Below are positions 43,261-52,347 of a stretch of DNA of 64,000 bases, in pieces. The DNA is taken from positions 21,309-85,308 of the forward strand of contig CAMCFN010000010.1 in NCBI GenBank assembly GCA_945874145.1, read 5' to 3'. The position numbers and the translations under genes are program-made. The notes under the pieces were generated by a model. It did not search any database. It was not told the origin of the DNA and was given only the letters and a program-made list of their open reading frames with translations. Within the stretch, counting starts at the first letter, position 1; each line of letters starts with the position of its first letter. The stretch is from Akkermansia muciniphila. Lineage in GTDB: Bacteria; Verrucomicrobiota; Verrucomicrobiia; Limisphaerales; SXTU01.

Positions 43261-45546
43261 ATGGCCCGCCCCGCCAAACCACCGAATCTGGTCTTTTCGC
43301 CGAAGCTGCTGCTGGCGTTGCCGTTGGTGTGTGCGCTCCTCGCCCTCTGGCTGATCCCGACGGAGCGGCGGTTGCTAGAGCGACAAATCGCGGACAAGGC
43401 CTGGGGTCGCGCCATCGAGACACTGCGCAAGCTGCCGGCGCGGGAGCGCGCGAAGCTGGCCCGTTACTACGCGCTGCTGGAGATCCAGCTCGAACGCCGC
43501 CTCCTTGCCCCGGATGACCCGGTGGCCCTACAGAAGCTGCTCGAACGCGCCTGCCAACTGGCGGAACCCTTCCAGTTTGAAGCCGCCTTCCTCGCGGAAA
43601 TCTCCGCCCTGCTCGATCAAGTAGAAGACCCACGACTTGCCTTTCAACTGGTGAGCCCGGTGCTGGCCAAGCTGTCGGCAGCCCAACGCGCCCCCATCTA
43701 TGAGGCCTTGGTCAAGCAGGCCCTCGCCGCCGCCCAACCCGTGCTGGCGATGCAGATTTACGCCGCGCACTGGCAATCCCATCCCACCGATGCCACCACG
43801 TCCCGGCTCATCGCACTCACGCGGTCGGCGGGCCAGCCCGCGCTCGGCCTGCGCGCGGTGGATGAGTTCACGCGCCGCGCGGGCCGTCCGCTCGTGCGCC
43901 TTTCGCCGCGGCTCGCGTGGGAGCGCGTCACACTGTTGCGGGAGACGGGGCAGCCGGCCCTCGCGTTTGAGGCCATCCAAGAGCTGATGACCGCAGTGGA
44001 GCCGGCGGATCGCGAGCGACTCTTCGGCCTGCTGATGACCACCGCCCGCGAGTCCAACCGCCTGCGGGAGCTGTTGCCGGAAATTCAAAAGCGGGCCGCC
44101 GCTGATCCGGAAAACCTCTCGCTCTGGCGGATGCTCAGCGAACTGGCCCTCTCCAGCGGCGATCAGCAGGCCGCCATTGCCGCGTTCCGGAAAATCGTCG
44201 CGCTGGAACCAAACGTGGCCGCGAACCATCAGCGGCTGGCGCAGTTCTACGAATGGAACGCCCTGCCCAGCGAGGCTTTTGACCATTATCTCATCGCGCT
44301 CCGTCTCAAGGAGCCCGCCGTCATCGACCGGCTCATCGCGCTTTCGCCCGGCTTGTATCGCGACGGTGATCTGGCGCAGGCGCTGAACGATGCGGGCAAG
44401 CTGATTGATTACACGAAGCACGCGCCCTTGCTGGCGCGGCTGGAGGCGAGCATTGGCAACTTCGAACGGGCCGAAGCCCATTACGAACTCATCGTCCGTG
44501 ACCCGCAGGCCAGCCTCGCCGTGCTGAAGGAATTCGCACGCCTGCAATTGGACCTCGCGCATTTCGACCGCGCGCTCCCGCTGCTCCTGCGCATCCAGAA
44601 ACAGGAGCCCGGCGTGACCGCCACGCTCGGTTCGCTGGCGGAATGTTACTTCCGGCTGGGCGATTATGCGAAATCGCTGGAGGCCTATCGCACGCTGGTG
44701 CAGCGCGCCCCCGACAAGTCCAACGTCGAGGGATTGCTCATCCTGGCGGAGAGCATGGGCAAGGTGGAGGTCGCCGCCGAGGGCTTGGAAATATGGCTGG
44801 CCCGCGCGCCCGAACCGACCGCGCGGGACTTTCAACGGCTCGCCTATCTGCAAAGCATCGCGGGACGGAAAGACAAGTTTCGCGCCGCGTTGCAACGCGG
44901 TCTGGTGCGCTTTCCCGACGATTTGGTCGCGCGCCGGCAGCTCGTTTACGCGCTTTCGGACGACGGCCAGTTCAGCGCGGCGGCGGATGTGCTTCGCCCG
45001 CATCCCGAGCTGCGCAGCGACGACGAGTTGGCCAAGTTCTACCTCAGCCTGTTGTTGCAGGCCAAACGGCTCACCGACGCCGAACATTTCGTGACGCGCG
45101 AGCTGACGCCGGAGCAGGTGCAGAAGCTCGGCCTATCCGCCACCGTGGCGGGCGTTTACGAAGCCACGGGCAACTGGCAGGCGGCGCTGGCTCTCTACGA
45201 GAAGCTCCACCGACTGAACCCGGAGCACACCTCCCAGGGCCTCGCCTACGCGCGCCTGCTGGTGCGAGCGGAGCGGGGCCGCGAAGCGCTCGCCGTGCTC
45301 CAGCCCTACCTGGCGAATGCGGACGCCGCCACTCACGAGCTGGCGGCCCAGGTGCTGGCCGGCGCCCGGGACTACAAACGCGCTGCGGTGCATCAGCGGG
45401 CGTTCGTCACCTCCAAGCCCGAGGACGCCAGCCGAGCGTGGGGTTTTTTGGGTGACATCCTGCTGGCCCGGGGCGACAAACAAGGTGCCCGCGTGGCGTA
45501 TCAGCGGGCGATTCAGGAAATGCTTCGCACCCTCGCTCAACTCTAG
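43261..45546 (+). CDS. Membrane-anchored TPR protein, PelB N-terminal-like
   Basis: A 761-aa protein with one N-terminal membrane span (SPKLLLALPLVCALLALWLI) followed by helical repeats to the end. Many 34-residue TPR-like units are visible, for example DQQAAIAAFRKIVALEPNVA, FERAEAHYELIVRDPQASLA, GDYAKSLEAYRTLVQRAPDK and GNWQAALALYEKLHRLNPEH. In Pseudomonas PelB the N-terminal half has the same plan, a membrane anchor plus about 19 TPRs that recruit PelA. Here that half is a separate gene, 109 bp after the pelA-like gene. Assignment to a Pel-type system is inferred from order and architecture. Confidence 0.75.
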   Translation: MARPAKPPNLVFSPKLLLALPLVCALLALWLIPTERRLLERQIADKAWGRAIETLRKLPARERAKLARYYALLEIQLERRLLAPDDPVALQKLLERACQLAEPFQFEAAFLAEISALLDQVEDPRLAFQLVSPVLAKLSAAQRAPIYEALVKQALAAAQPVLAMQIYAAHWQSHPTDATTSRLIALTRSAGQPALGLRAVDEFTRRAGRPLVRLSPRLAWERVTLLRETGQPALAFEAIQELMTAVEPADRERLFGLLMTTARESNRLRELLPEIQKRAAADPENLSLWRMLSELALSSGDQQAAIAAFRKIVALEPNVAANHQRLAQFYEWNALPSEAFDHYLIALRLKEPAVIDRLIALSPGLYRDGDLAQALNDAGKLIDYTKHAPLLARLEASIGNFERAEAHYELIVRDPQASLAVLKEFARLQLDLAHFDRALPLLLRIQKQEPGVTATLGSLAECYFRLGDYAKSLEAYRTLVQRAPDKSNVEGLLILAESMGKVEVAAEGLEIWLARAPEPTARDFQRLAYLQSIAGRKDKFRAALQRGLVRFPDDLVARRQLVYALSDDGQFSAAADVLRPHPELRSDDELAKFYLSLLLQAKRLTDAEHFVTRELTPEQVQKLGLSATVAGVYEATGNWQAALALYEKLHRLNPEHTSQGLAYARLLVRAERGREALAVLQPYLANADAATHELAAQVLAGARDYKRAAVHQRAFVTSKPEDASRAWGFLGDILLARGDKQGARVAYQRAIQEMLRTLAQL

Positions 45547-45572
45547 TTTCAGCACCGCAAACCGAATCATTT

Positions 45573-48338
45573 ATGCACCCACACAACCCACCCAGCAGTT
45601 CTCCCCGACAGCGTTTCCGGCCTGGTGCTGGCTTCGCCCTCGCGGGTCTTATCTTGGCCACCGGCGGAAGCGAGGCTCGGGCTCAATTCCAGTTTCTGAC
45701 TGACCGGCCCCCCAGCTTGGCGGAAGAAGCTCGGCGCGCACCCACGTATCGGGAACCCGCATCGCCGGAGCCAAGCGAGAAAAAAGGATTCTTCGGCCGG
45801 TTGTTCTCACGCGAGAAAGCCCCGCCGAGGGACCTTGGCTACGGGGACAATCGTGCGCCCGTCCCGCCGCCCCCTGCCTACGTGCCCCCACCGGCTTATC
45901 CGGCGCCATCGGGCAACACCTATGTGCGCGACGGCGTCCGCTACTCGGATCCCGCCCCCGGATTCGCGCCCGCGCCCATCGCCGCGCCCGCTGCGGGGCC
46001 GCAGTGGATGCCGGTTCAATCTGGCCACTCCGCGAACCCATCCGGTTACGACGGACGGCTCATCGGCGGGGTTGATCCTCGACTCGGCACCACCGCCGTC
46101 GTGCCCCCCAGCGGTCCAACCCGACCACTCACGAGCCACGTGGTTTCGGACGGCATTCGTTACCGGGCGACCGGTCAACCCGCCACCGGTTATCCTGTCC
46201 CCTCAACCAGCCGGACTTTGAGCCCTAGCAGTGGCAGCCGCGATGCCTTTTCCAACGCCCCATTGAACGGAGCCCAATACAATCAGCCGGCTCAGGAATA
46301 TCTCCCCGTGCCGACCGCCGCTGCCGCCGCCGAGCGAGCTGTCCCGGCTCAGGAAACGCGCTATCAAGCTCCTCCCAGCAACTCGAGGAACCTCGACCGC
46401 CCCGGTTTCTTCAGCCGCCTCTTTGGCCGGTCGAAAGCCGAACCGCAAGCGCAGCCCTACTCCCGTTCTTCGGTGAAAGAAGGCGTTCGCTACGCACCCG
46501 GCGCCCAACCCACTGACTACGAATATCGCCAGCTTCCCCCTCCGCCCGCTTACCCGCAAGGCAACCAGCAGCCGGCGGCTTGGGGCGCTCCAGCCCCGGG
46601 CGCGCAGCCGGTTGCCCCGCAGAATTATCAGCCCGCTGCCGTCCCGCCCGCGAGCGGTTATGAGGCCCCGCGTTTCGCTCCCTCGCCCACCCCGGGTTTC
46701 ACTCCCGCTGTCCCGGTGGAAGCGCAAGATCCCTTTTCCGGCCAGCGGCCGGCGCGTCGTCTTCCGGCGACCCCGGAACCGTTCCAGCCTTCGCCACAAC
46801 CCCCGGGTCGCCCGCCCGCCCCAACCCCGTTCGGCACGCCGCGCTCCTCGCTGGACGCCGCGCCTTCGCCGGCCTTTGCGCCTGTTTCCCCGCCCGGCAA
46901 CCTTTCCCCTTCTGAGCAACGGGTCTTCGGCTCCAGCGTGAAACCCGAGGACCAGCGCTACCTCATGTATCTCTACGCGAAGACCGGCCGCGCTGAGATG
47001 GCCGAACCCATCGCGCAAGGCATCCTCGCCCGCGACCCCACCAACCAAGAAGCGCTCCTGGCCATGAGCGCGGTGTTCGTGGATCGCAAGCAGGCCGACA
47101 AGGCGCTCGCCTATGCCAGCGAACTTTACCGCGCCTACCCGGACAACAAGGACGCCCTCTACTACTATGGCGCGGCCAGCCAGCTCGCGGGGAATTACCA
47201 GCAATCCGCCGCCGTCCTGCGTCACCTCCGCCTCGACCAGTTTGCCGGCAAGCCTTTCCCCTATCAGCTCGACCTCGCGGCGGCGGCCGAGAAGTCCGGG
47301 GATTGGCGCACCCAGATGACCGCCTATCAGGAACTGCTGGACCAGAATACGGTGGACGACCAAACGCGTGTGGTCGTCCGCCGTGTGCTGGAACCGATGC
47401 AGCGCGAGCACAGCGACCATCTCTCCGCCCAGGCCACCTCCTACCATCTCGACTCCGGCGAGCTCTGGCAGGAACGCGCCGCCGGCCGCACCCAACTTGA
47501 CCGCCGCAACCAGCTTCGCTTGGAAGCCCTGCGCGAAGATCTCCTGATCCGCCAGTCCCCGCTCCTCCGTCGCCGCTGGGCCGACGACACCGAGGGGCAG
47601 GTTGGTTTGCAGACCACCTGGAGCCAACGCTGGTTGACTGACGTCTGGGCGGGCGGTTCCCAGGCCGGCGCGCTCGGCGGAGCCCGGCTCATGCACCGCT
47701 TCCCCAGCAACGGTGCCCTTTGGCTCGAAGCCTACGCCAGCGAACGCGCGCGCGACGGCCTCCTGCTCAACTCACTCGACGGTCGCCAGCATCGCCTCAC
47801 CTTGGCTGGGAACTACCTGATCGCCGAACGCCTCCAGACCTACGGCGCGTTGACCGGTCGCGAAGTGCAGATCAACGACGAACGCCTCGCGGTCGGCCTG
47901 CAAGGCAACTGGGGCGTAGAGTTTCTCGCCCGCCGGGAATCCCCCGAGTTCAAGATCGGTTACCGCGGTGCCTACCACGCCAACACCCGCAAGACCGGCA
48001 ACCTCGCCCTCGTCGCCCCCGCCGTCCTCCCCGGAGCCACCATCGCCCAGCAGACTCAAGTTCTCGACAGCACCGTGCTCCATTGGCTGCACCGTGAAGG
48101 CCTTTACGCCGACCTCCGCGACCGTCTCTGGGGCCCCTTCTTTTACCACCTTTTTGGCGGAGCCGACTACGCCTTCGAGCGCAGCTCCATCGAACTCACC
48201 AGCCGCGCGGGCCTGACCTTCCAACCCCGCAAGAGCCTCGAATTAGGCACCGAAATCGCCTACACCACCAGCGCCGCCACCGCCGACGGCGCCAGCGGCC
48301 TCTGGGAACTCGGCCTCGCCGCCAAGTGGTGGTTTTGA
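45573..48338 (+). CDS. Proline-rich TPR and outer-membrane beta-barrel protein, PelB C-terminal-like
   Basis: A 921-aa exported protein. A signal peptide (PGAGFALAGLILATGGSEAR region) precedes a long Pro/Ala/Gln-rich part to about residue 430. Residues 440-600 have TPR-like helices (KTGRAEMAEPIAQGILARDP, DKALAYASELYRAYPDNKD). From about 650 to the end are alternating strands closing with WELGLAAKWWF, whose terminal Phe fits an outer-membrane barrel. PelB has TPRs then a 16-strand porin, so this gene matches its second half. The linker repeats two short motifs: GFFGRLFSREKA/GFFSRLFGRSKA near 72 and 278, and DGVRY-like motifs near 118, 190 and 301. It starts 26 bp after the TPR gene. Confidence 0.75.
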   Translation: MHPHNPPSSSPRQRFRPGAGFALAGLILATGGSEARAQFQFLTDRPPSLAEEARRAPTYREPASPEPSEKKGFFGRLFSREKAPPRDLGYGDNRAPVPPPPAYVPPPAYPAPSGNTYVRDGVRYSDPAPGFAPAPIAAPAAGPQWMPVQSGHSANPSGYDGRLIGGVDPRLGTTAVVPPSGPTRPLTSHVVSDGIRYRATGQPATGYPVPSTSRTLSPSSGSRDAFSNAPLNGAQYNQPAQEYLPVPTAAAAAERAVPAQETRYQAPPSNSRNLDRPGFFSRLFGRSKAEPQAQPYSRSSVKEGVRYAPGAQPTDYEYRQLPPPPAYPQGNQQPAAWGAPAPGAQPVAPQNYQPAAVPPASGYEAPRFAPSPTPGFTPAVPVEAQDPFSGQRPARRLPATPEPFQPSPQPPGRPPAPTPFGTPRSSLDAAPSPAFAPVSPPGNLSPSEQRVFGSSVKPEDQRYLMYLYAKTGRAEMAEPIAQGILARDPTNQEALLAMSAVFVDRKQADKALAYASELYRAYPDNKDALYYYGAASQLAGNYQQSAAVLRHLRLDQFAGKPFPYQLDLAAAAEKSGDWRTQMTAYQELLDQNTVDDQTRVVVRRVLEPMQREHSDHLSAQATSYHLDSGELWQERAAGRTQLDRRNQLRLEALREDLLIRQSPLLRRRWADDTEGQVGLQTTWSQRWLTDVWAGGSQAGALGGARLMHRFPSNGALWLEAYASERARDGLLLNSLDGRQHRLTLAGNYLIAERLQTYGALTGREVQINDERLAVGLQGNWGVEFLARRESPEFKIGYRGAYHANTRKTGNLALVAPAVLPGATIAQQTQVLDSTVLHWLHREGLYADLRDRLWGPFFYHLFGGADYAFERSSIELTSRAGLTFQPRKSLELGTEIAYTTSAATADGASGLWELGLAAKWWF

Positions 48339-48444
48339 AGAGTAGCCCGCCGAGGCTAGGCGGCGGACTTTGAAATAGATAATCCGCAGGAAGCGGATGC
48401 GCCGACTCCCCCGGATCAGCAGCAGCAGCAGCAAAAGCAACTGA

Positions 48445-48881
48445 TCACAGCCCCGCCACCTTCAACCCCGCCCGCAGCGCCAAGGCCGCCTGCCGTTGGT
48501 CAAACGCCACCAATTCCTCATTTCCCGCGAGCTTGGCCCCGGCAACGTGCAAGATATCCAAGCTGCGTGCGCCGGTGCGGCGGTATGCGCGGCTGCCAGT
48601 CGTTCCTCCTCCTCAAAGATGCCGGCCAACGCAGTGGAGGTTTCGACCGGCAAGCCAGCCCGCACGTCGCTCTAGATGACCGCCCAAGTCTCCGTCGCTT
48701 CCCGAGCGGACAGCCGCTGTTGAAAGACCGCCAGTTCAAGGGCATTGCGAAATTCCACCCGGTGCAGCGGGGCGAAGGGCAATGGCTCGGCGTTGCGTTG
48801 CCGCCACGCATCCGCTCGGAGTGAGTTCGCGTCGGCGGCGTAGTAGGAAAAGAGAAAGCTGCTGTCGGCGTAGCAGCGCAT
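48445..48881 (-). pseudogene. Broken PIN-domain toxin gene (VapC-like)
   Basis: The frame opens MRCYADSSFLFSYYAADANS with the first PIN acidic residue (YADSS), runs to EATETWAVI and meets a TAG at 48672-48674. In the same frame it continues SDVRAGLPVETSTALAGIF to ERLAAAHTAAPAH, then a frameshift near 48590 is needed to reach SLDILHVAGAKLAGNEELV, FDQRQAALALRAGLKVAGL. The last stretch is the conserved PIN C-terminus, as in the intact gene at 59410-59856 (ALDVLHVACALELG). A nonsense and a frameshift make the toxin inactive. Its antitoxin gene upstream is intact. Confidence 0.82.
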
Positions 48882-49084
48882 CAGATGGCGCCCTCGCGGG
48901 CCAGCAACACGTAGTTGGGCAGCACCTTGTCGCCCAGACTGCGTCGTCGGCGAGCGGCTTGGTCGGGCAAAGCCGTAGGAGTTGCCGGGCGGTTCGAACT
49001 TTCACGTAGCAGTTGCTCCAGCTCCATCCGCTGTTCCGGCGTCAGCGTTTCGATGGCGGTCTTGATTTCCAGCACCGTGCTCAT
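48881..49084 (-). CDS. Antitoxin of the broken PIN pair
   Basis: A 67-aa protein, MSTVLEIKTAIETLTPEQRM followed by ELEQLLRESS and a basic tail RRRRSLGDKVLPNYVLLARE. The N-terminal helix with IKTAIETLTPEQRMELEQLL is typical of small VapB-like antitoxins cognate to PIN toxins. ATG 49084 is chosen over 49120 because it opens that helix. Its stop overlaps the start of the PIN gene by one base (TGATG), the normal coupling in such modules. With the toxin broken it has no local target. Confidence 0.7.
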   Translation of the reverse strand: MSTVLEIKTAIETLTPEQRMELEQLLRESSNRPATPTALPDQAARRRRSLGDKVLPNYVLLAREGAI

Positions 49085-49134
49085 GGCGGGGAAACTACGC
49101 GAGTGGGTGTGACGAAACAAGCTCCCGCGCGCTC

Positions 49135-49166
49135 CTCAAATCATCCCCGCCAGCTTGCGGCTCACC
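49135..49166. repeat. 32-bp direct repeat, left copy
   Basis: This 32-bp sequence, starting CTCAAATCATCCCCGCCAGC, is identical to 50144-50175. The right copy is the 3' end of the VWA-protein gene including its stop codon. The two copies flank the cassette described in between. Confidence 0.92.
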
Positions 49167-50097
49167 GCTTCTCCGGCTCCAAGGTTACGATGGCGTTGTC
49201 GTTGAACGTGACGAAGTGGTGCGTGTAACCCTGCTGCTCGGCTCCCTTGAATATGGCCGAGAGCCAGAGCGCGAGGTCACCTCGCTCTTGGAAATCGACC
49301 CGGACGAAAGGCCCTCTGCCGCCAGACTTTTCGACATAGGCGAAACCGCGCTGCCTTGGAATCAGCACGCCGGCATGGACGGTGACAAAATAGTGCATCG
49401 GCAAGTTGATTTGATGGCAATGCACGATTTGTGTCTTGGTCGGGAACACCAAGCCCATCTGTTTCCACCCAACTTGGAGCACTGCCAATGTGTTCTTCTC
49501 AAGTGACTGTTCGTCAGTGCTTGATGGGAGGTCATAGCAGCGGAAGAGGCCAGTCGTGAACAACTCGCGTGCGGAATCAACTTTTGGCGGAATCGTGTCC
49601 TTGGTCGCCTTCAGATACCAATCGGCGTAAGCCTTCGAGAAGGCGGCTTTGGTCGTGGCCACCGGAGTGATTATCAAAGAGCCGTCAGCGGGTGTGGGTG
49701 GAGCCAGAATCGGCCCTTGGATTTCCTCCGCGCGCTTGCTGGTGCGAAGCTGGCGGTCAGCAAGCAAAAGAACGGTGTCGAAGCAGTTGAACTCCTAGGC
49801 GTGGCGCGTCTCGTAGAGTTTGTGCGGCAGAGCGGTAAGGAGTTGGGTGAGTGACTCGAATCCGTGGAAACCGCCCCGCGCGCGCGGAAACTTGCGAAGG
49901 TCAGGGCCGGGCGTTGAGTTGTAGCGTTCCACCGCCAGTCGGAAGGCTGCGACGGATTCAGCCGGACAGCCACTCTCCTTCAGCAAGTCGAGCGTGTCTT
50001 GGAGCGCGTAACTGTCGGTCAACAGTGAAATGCGAACGGGACCGGCTTGGAGTTGAAGGCCAAGCTGCATCGCTGCAAGGGCAAGCAACAGGCGCAT
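49162..50097 (-). pseudogene. Unknown exported protein gene split by an in-frame TAG
   Basis: One frame of 312 codons starts at 50097 with MRLLLALAAMQLGLQLQAG, a likely signal peptide. After 100 codons (ending PHKLYETRHA) a TAG stands at 49795-49797, and the same frame continues EFNCFDTVLLLADRQLRTSK to the end, EPEKR. The second part has well-formed protein features, for example FPTKTQIVHCHQINLPMHYF and HHFVTFNDNAIVTLE. I do not recognise the family. A nonsense mutation, a sequencing error or readthrough would all fit. Base composition is less GC-rich than neighbours, and the gene fills the whole interval between the two 32-bp repeats. Confidence 0.7.
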
Positions 50098-50143
50098 GGG
50101 GAGTCGTTCTGACAGTCGCTTACCGTGGTCCGTTCGACAATGA

Positions 50144-50175
50144 CTCAAATCATCCCCGCCAGCTTGCGGCTCACC
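50144..50175. repeat. 32-bp direct repeat, right copy
   Basis: Identical to 49135-49166. It covers the last ten codons and stop of the VWA-protein gene (ending SRKLAGMI), so the repeat arises from that gene's end. Confidence 0.92.
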
Positions 50176-52337
50176 CAATAGACTGTGAGCAGTCCGAGGA
50201 TGCTGCCGGCCCACCACGGGTCGGCCCAGAGGCGGATGCGTTGCTCCAACGGCTTCGGCTCGGGCAGCAGCGTGATTTGCTCGATGACCTTCGCGAGGTC
50301 GGCGGTCGGGCCGATGGTGCCGCCGGTGAGCGAGGCGAGTTCGCGCAGCACGGTGAAGTTCGCGGGCTGGCCGACTTTCTCGCGCACGGGCTGCGTCACG
50401 GTGATTTCGGTTTCCAGCCTGCGACCGGCGCTGTCGGCGGTGATCAGGATTTTGTGCGGGCCACCTTGCTTGGGCACGAAGCTGGACTTGAACACGCCCC
50501 AGCCGCCGTCGAGCGCGGCGAAGTCGAGCTTCTCCGTGCGGCCGCCGGGTGTGGTGATTTTGCCGTCCACCTTGCCCTTCTCCAGCGGGAAGCCGCTCGC
50601 GTCGAGCACGGTGGCCTGGAGGAAGACGGTGTCGCCGGCGTTCGGCGTCTCGGGGCTGAACGTGAGCCGCACGCCCGCGCGTTCGGCGAGGTGCCGCTGG
50701 TGCGACATCCAGCGCACGACCTGGCTCCAGAAGCGGTAATGCCACTTGTCCTCCACGCCGCGCCGCCAGCGCCACGCGCTGTCCGTGCCCATGAAGAGGA
50801 CCTTGCCGCTGCCTGCCGGACGCGTGACCAGCAACGGCACGCGGCCCCACGCGTTGCGCATCGAGGCGTGGACGGCGAGGACTTCGCTGCCGGGCCGGCT
50901 CTTCTCCACGGCGGCGCTCCAGTAAAAGCCGGGCAGGTTTTTCCAGATGTCGTCGTTGCGGTTTTCGTCGCCATCGAAGCGCGTGAGCAAGTGGCCTTTG
51001 CCGACGCTCGACAGCAGGAGCGGCACTTCATTTTGCAACGCGACACCGTCGGGGCGTTTGTCATCGAGCTGCACGGGCATGAGGTCGGCGAGCGGGCCGT
51101 TGAGCAAAGACATTTGCCGCCCGCGCCGGCCCGGCAGGAAGATGAGACCGCTGCCCTGCTGCTCGACGAGGCCGCGAATCAGCGCGACATCCGACTCCTT
51201 CAACTCGCCTTCGCCCACGCCCACGTCGCCGAGGAAAATCACATCGTAGCGCTGGAGCTGCTCCTTCGTGCCGGGAAAGGCCGTGAGATAGTTGCGCCCG
51301 CCGCCCGGCCCGAGCGACGGATGGAACAGCACGCAATGCGACTCGACGCCGGGGTCGCGTTCGAGCGCGTTGCGGAGAAAACGATATTCCCAGCGCGGCA
51401 GCGAATCCACCACGAGCACCTTGAGGGTCTCCGAGCGCACGGCGATGCGGAACTGCTGCGCGTTGTTGTCCGTCAGCGCTTCGTCGGCCTCGGGTGGCAG
51501 GCGCAGCGAGACGGTCTGCTCGCCGACGTTGCGCGGCGACCACACGATGGCGTCCTGCAACTGCCCGCCCGCCGGGATGGTGATGTCCTTCTTCACTTCC
51601 TCGCCGTCGCCCGCATCAATGATGAGCTGCGTCCTCACCTCGCGCGGCAGATGGCTCGCGATGCGGAACGGAATCGAAATCTGCTCCCCGATAAGCCCGT
51701 AGCTCGGCACCGTGGCGCGCTCCAAAACCAAGTCCGGCAACGGCTGTTCCGCGCCCACGCCCACCGCGAAGATGGGCGTGTCCGTCTCGCGGAACCGCGC
51801 GGCGGCAAGCAGCGGCGGTTTGCCGGCGTTCCAGTCGCCGTCCGTCAGCACGAGCACGGCGCGGAGATTCTTGTGCCGCTGGAGCGACGCTTCGAGCGCG
51901 GCGCTGAGGTCCGTGCCGGCCTCGGCTTGCGCGTTGAAATTCGTGTCCGCCGGTGGCGCGGAGAAGTCCTCGACGATGACCTTGCCGGACTTTTCCAGCG
52001 GCTTCCAAAAGTTCGTAGCGCGCCGGGCCGCGAGCCACTCGGCGCGCGTGAGGACATTCGAGCCGCCGCGCACGTCGCGCGTGGCCATGCTGCCGGAGGC
52101 GTCGAGCAGCACGGCGATTTGCGGCGACTCCTTGCGCTCGATGCGCCGCACCAGCTCGGGCCGGAACAGCGTGAAGACCAGCAGCGTCATGATGACCAGC
52201 CGCAGCGACTCCATGAACACCGCCGCCTTGCCCCCGCGTCGTGTGGCATTCTGCCAGCACAGCCACGCCGCCCCGCCCCACACGACAGCGCCAAGCAGAA
52301 TGAGCCACGGAGAAGAGGCGAAGGACCAGGTGGTCAT
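50145..52337 (-). CDS. Membrane-anchored VWA-domain protein
   Basis: A 730-aa membrane protein. The N-terminus has two hydrophobic segments (SSPWLILLGAVVWGGAAWLC, RLVIMTLLVFTLFRPELV). A von Willebrand A domain starts at IAVLLDASGSMATRDV, with the MIDAS DxSxS motif. Central parts include LKVLVVDSLPRWEYRFLRNA and DVIFLGDVGVGEGE, a glutamine-amidotransferase-like fold frequently joined to VWA in this family. A final membrane helix precedes SRKLAGMI. Such proteins are common in Verrucomicrobia and Planctomycetes, often with MoxR and DUF58 proteins in a cluster; none is adjacent here. Its 3' end is duplicated at 49135. Role unknown. Confidence 0.85.
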   Translation of the reverse strand: MTTWSFASSPWLILLGAVVWGGAAWLCWQNATRRGGKAAVFMESLRLVIMTLLVFTLFRPELVRRIERKESPQIAVLLDASGSMATRDVRGGSNVLTRAEWLAARRATNFWKPLEKSGKVIVEDFSAPPADTNFNAQAEAGTDLSAALEASLQRHKNLRAVLVLTDGDWNAGKPPLLAAARFRETDTPIFAVGVGAEQPLPDLVLERATVPSYGLIGEQISIPFRIASHLPREVRTQLIIDAGDGEEVKKDITIPAGGQLQDAIVWSPRNVGEQTVSLRLPPEADEALTDNNAQQFRIAVRSETLKVLVVDSLPRWEYRFLRNALERDPGVESHCVLFHPSLGPGGGRNYLTAFPGTKEQLQRYDVIFLGDVGVGEGELKESDVALIRGLVEQQGSGLIFLPGRRGRQMSLLNGPLADLMPVQLDDKRPDGVALQNEVPLLLSSVGKGHLLTRFDGDENRNDDIWKNLPGFYWSAAVEKSRPGSEVLAVHASMRNAWGRVPLLVTRPAGSGKVLFMGTDSAWRWRRGVEDKWHYRFWSQVVRWMSHQRHLAERAGVRLTFSPETPNAGDTVFLQATVLDASGFPLEKGKVDGKITTPGGRTEKLDFAALDGGWGVFKSSFVPKQGGPHKILITADSAGRRLETEITVTQPVREKVGQPANFTVLRELASLTGGTIGPTADLAKVIEQITLLPEPKPLEQRIRLWADPWWAGSILGLLTVYWVSRKLAGMI

Positions 52338-52347
52338 GCGAGAGACA

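Noticed and set aside
48416..48437. A short CAG-type microsatellite after the beta-barrel gene
   Set aside because: Only a handful of units outside any gene; no clear role, and common in GC-rich DNA.
48672..49797. Possible recoding of TAG as an amino acid, suggested by in-frame TAGs in the PIN gene and the cassette gene
   Set aside because: Several intact genes here end with TAG (for example parA and the CE15 gene), and the PIN gene also has a frameshift, so decay is the simpler view.
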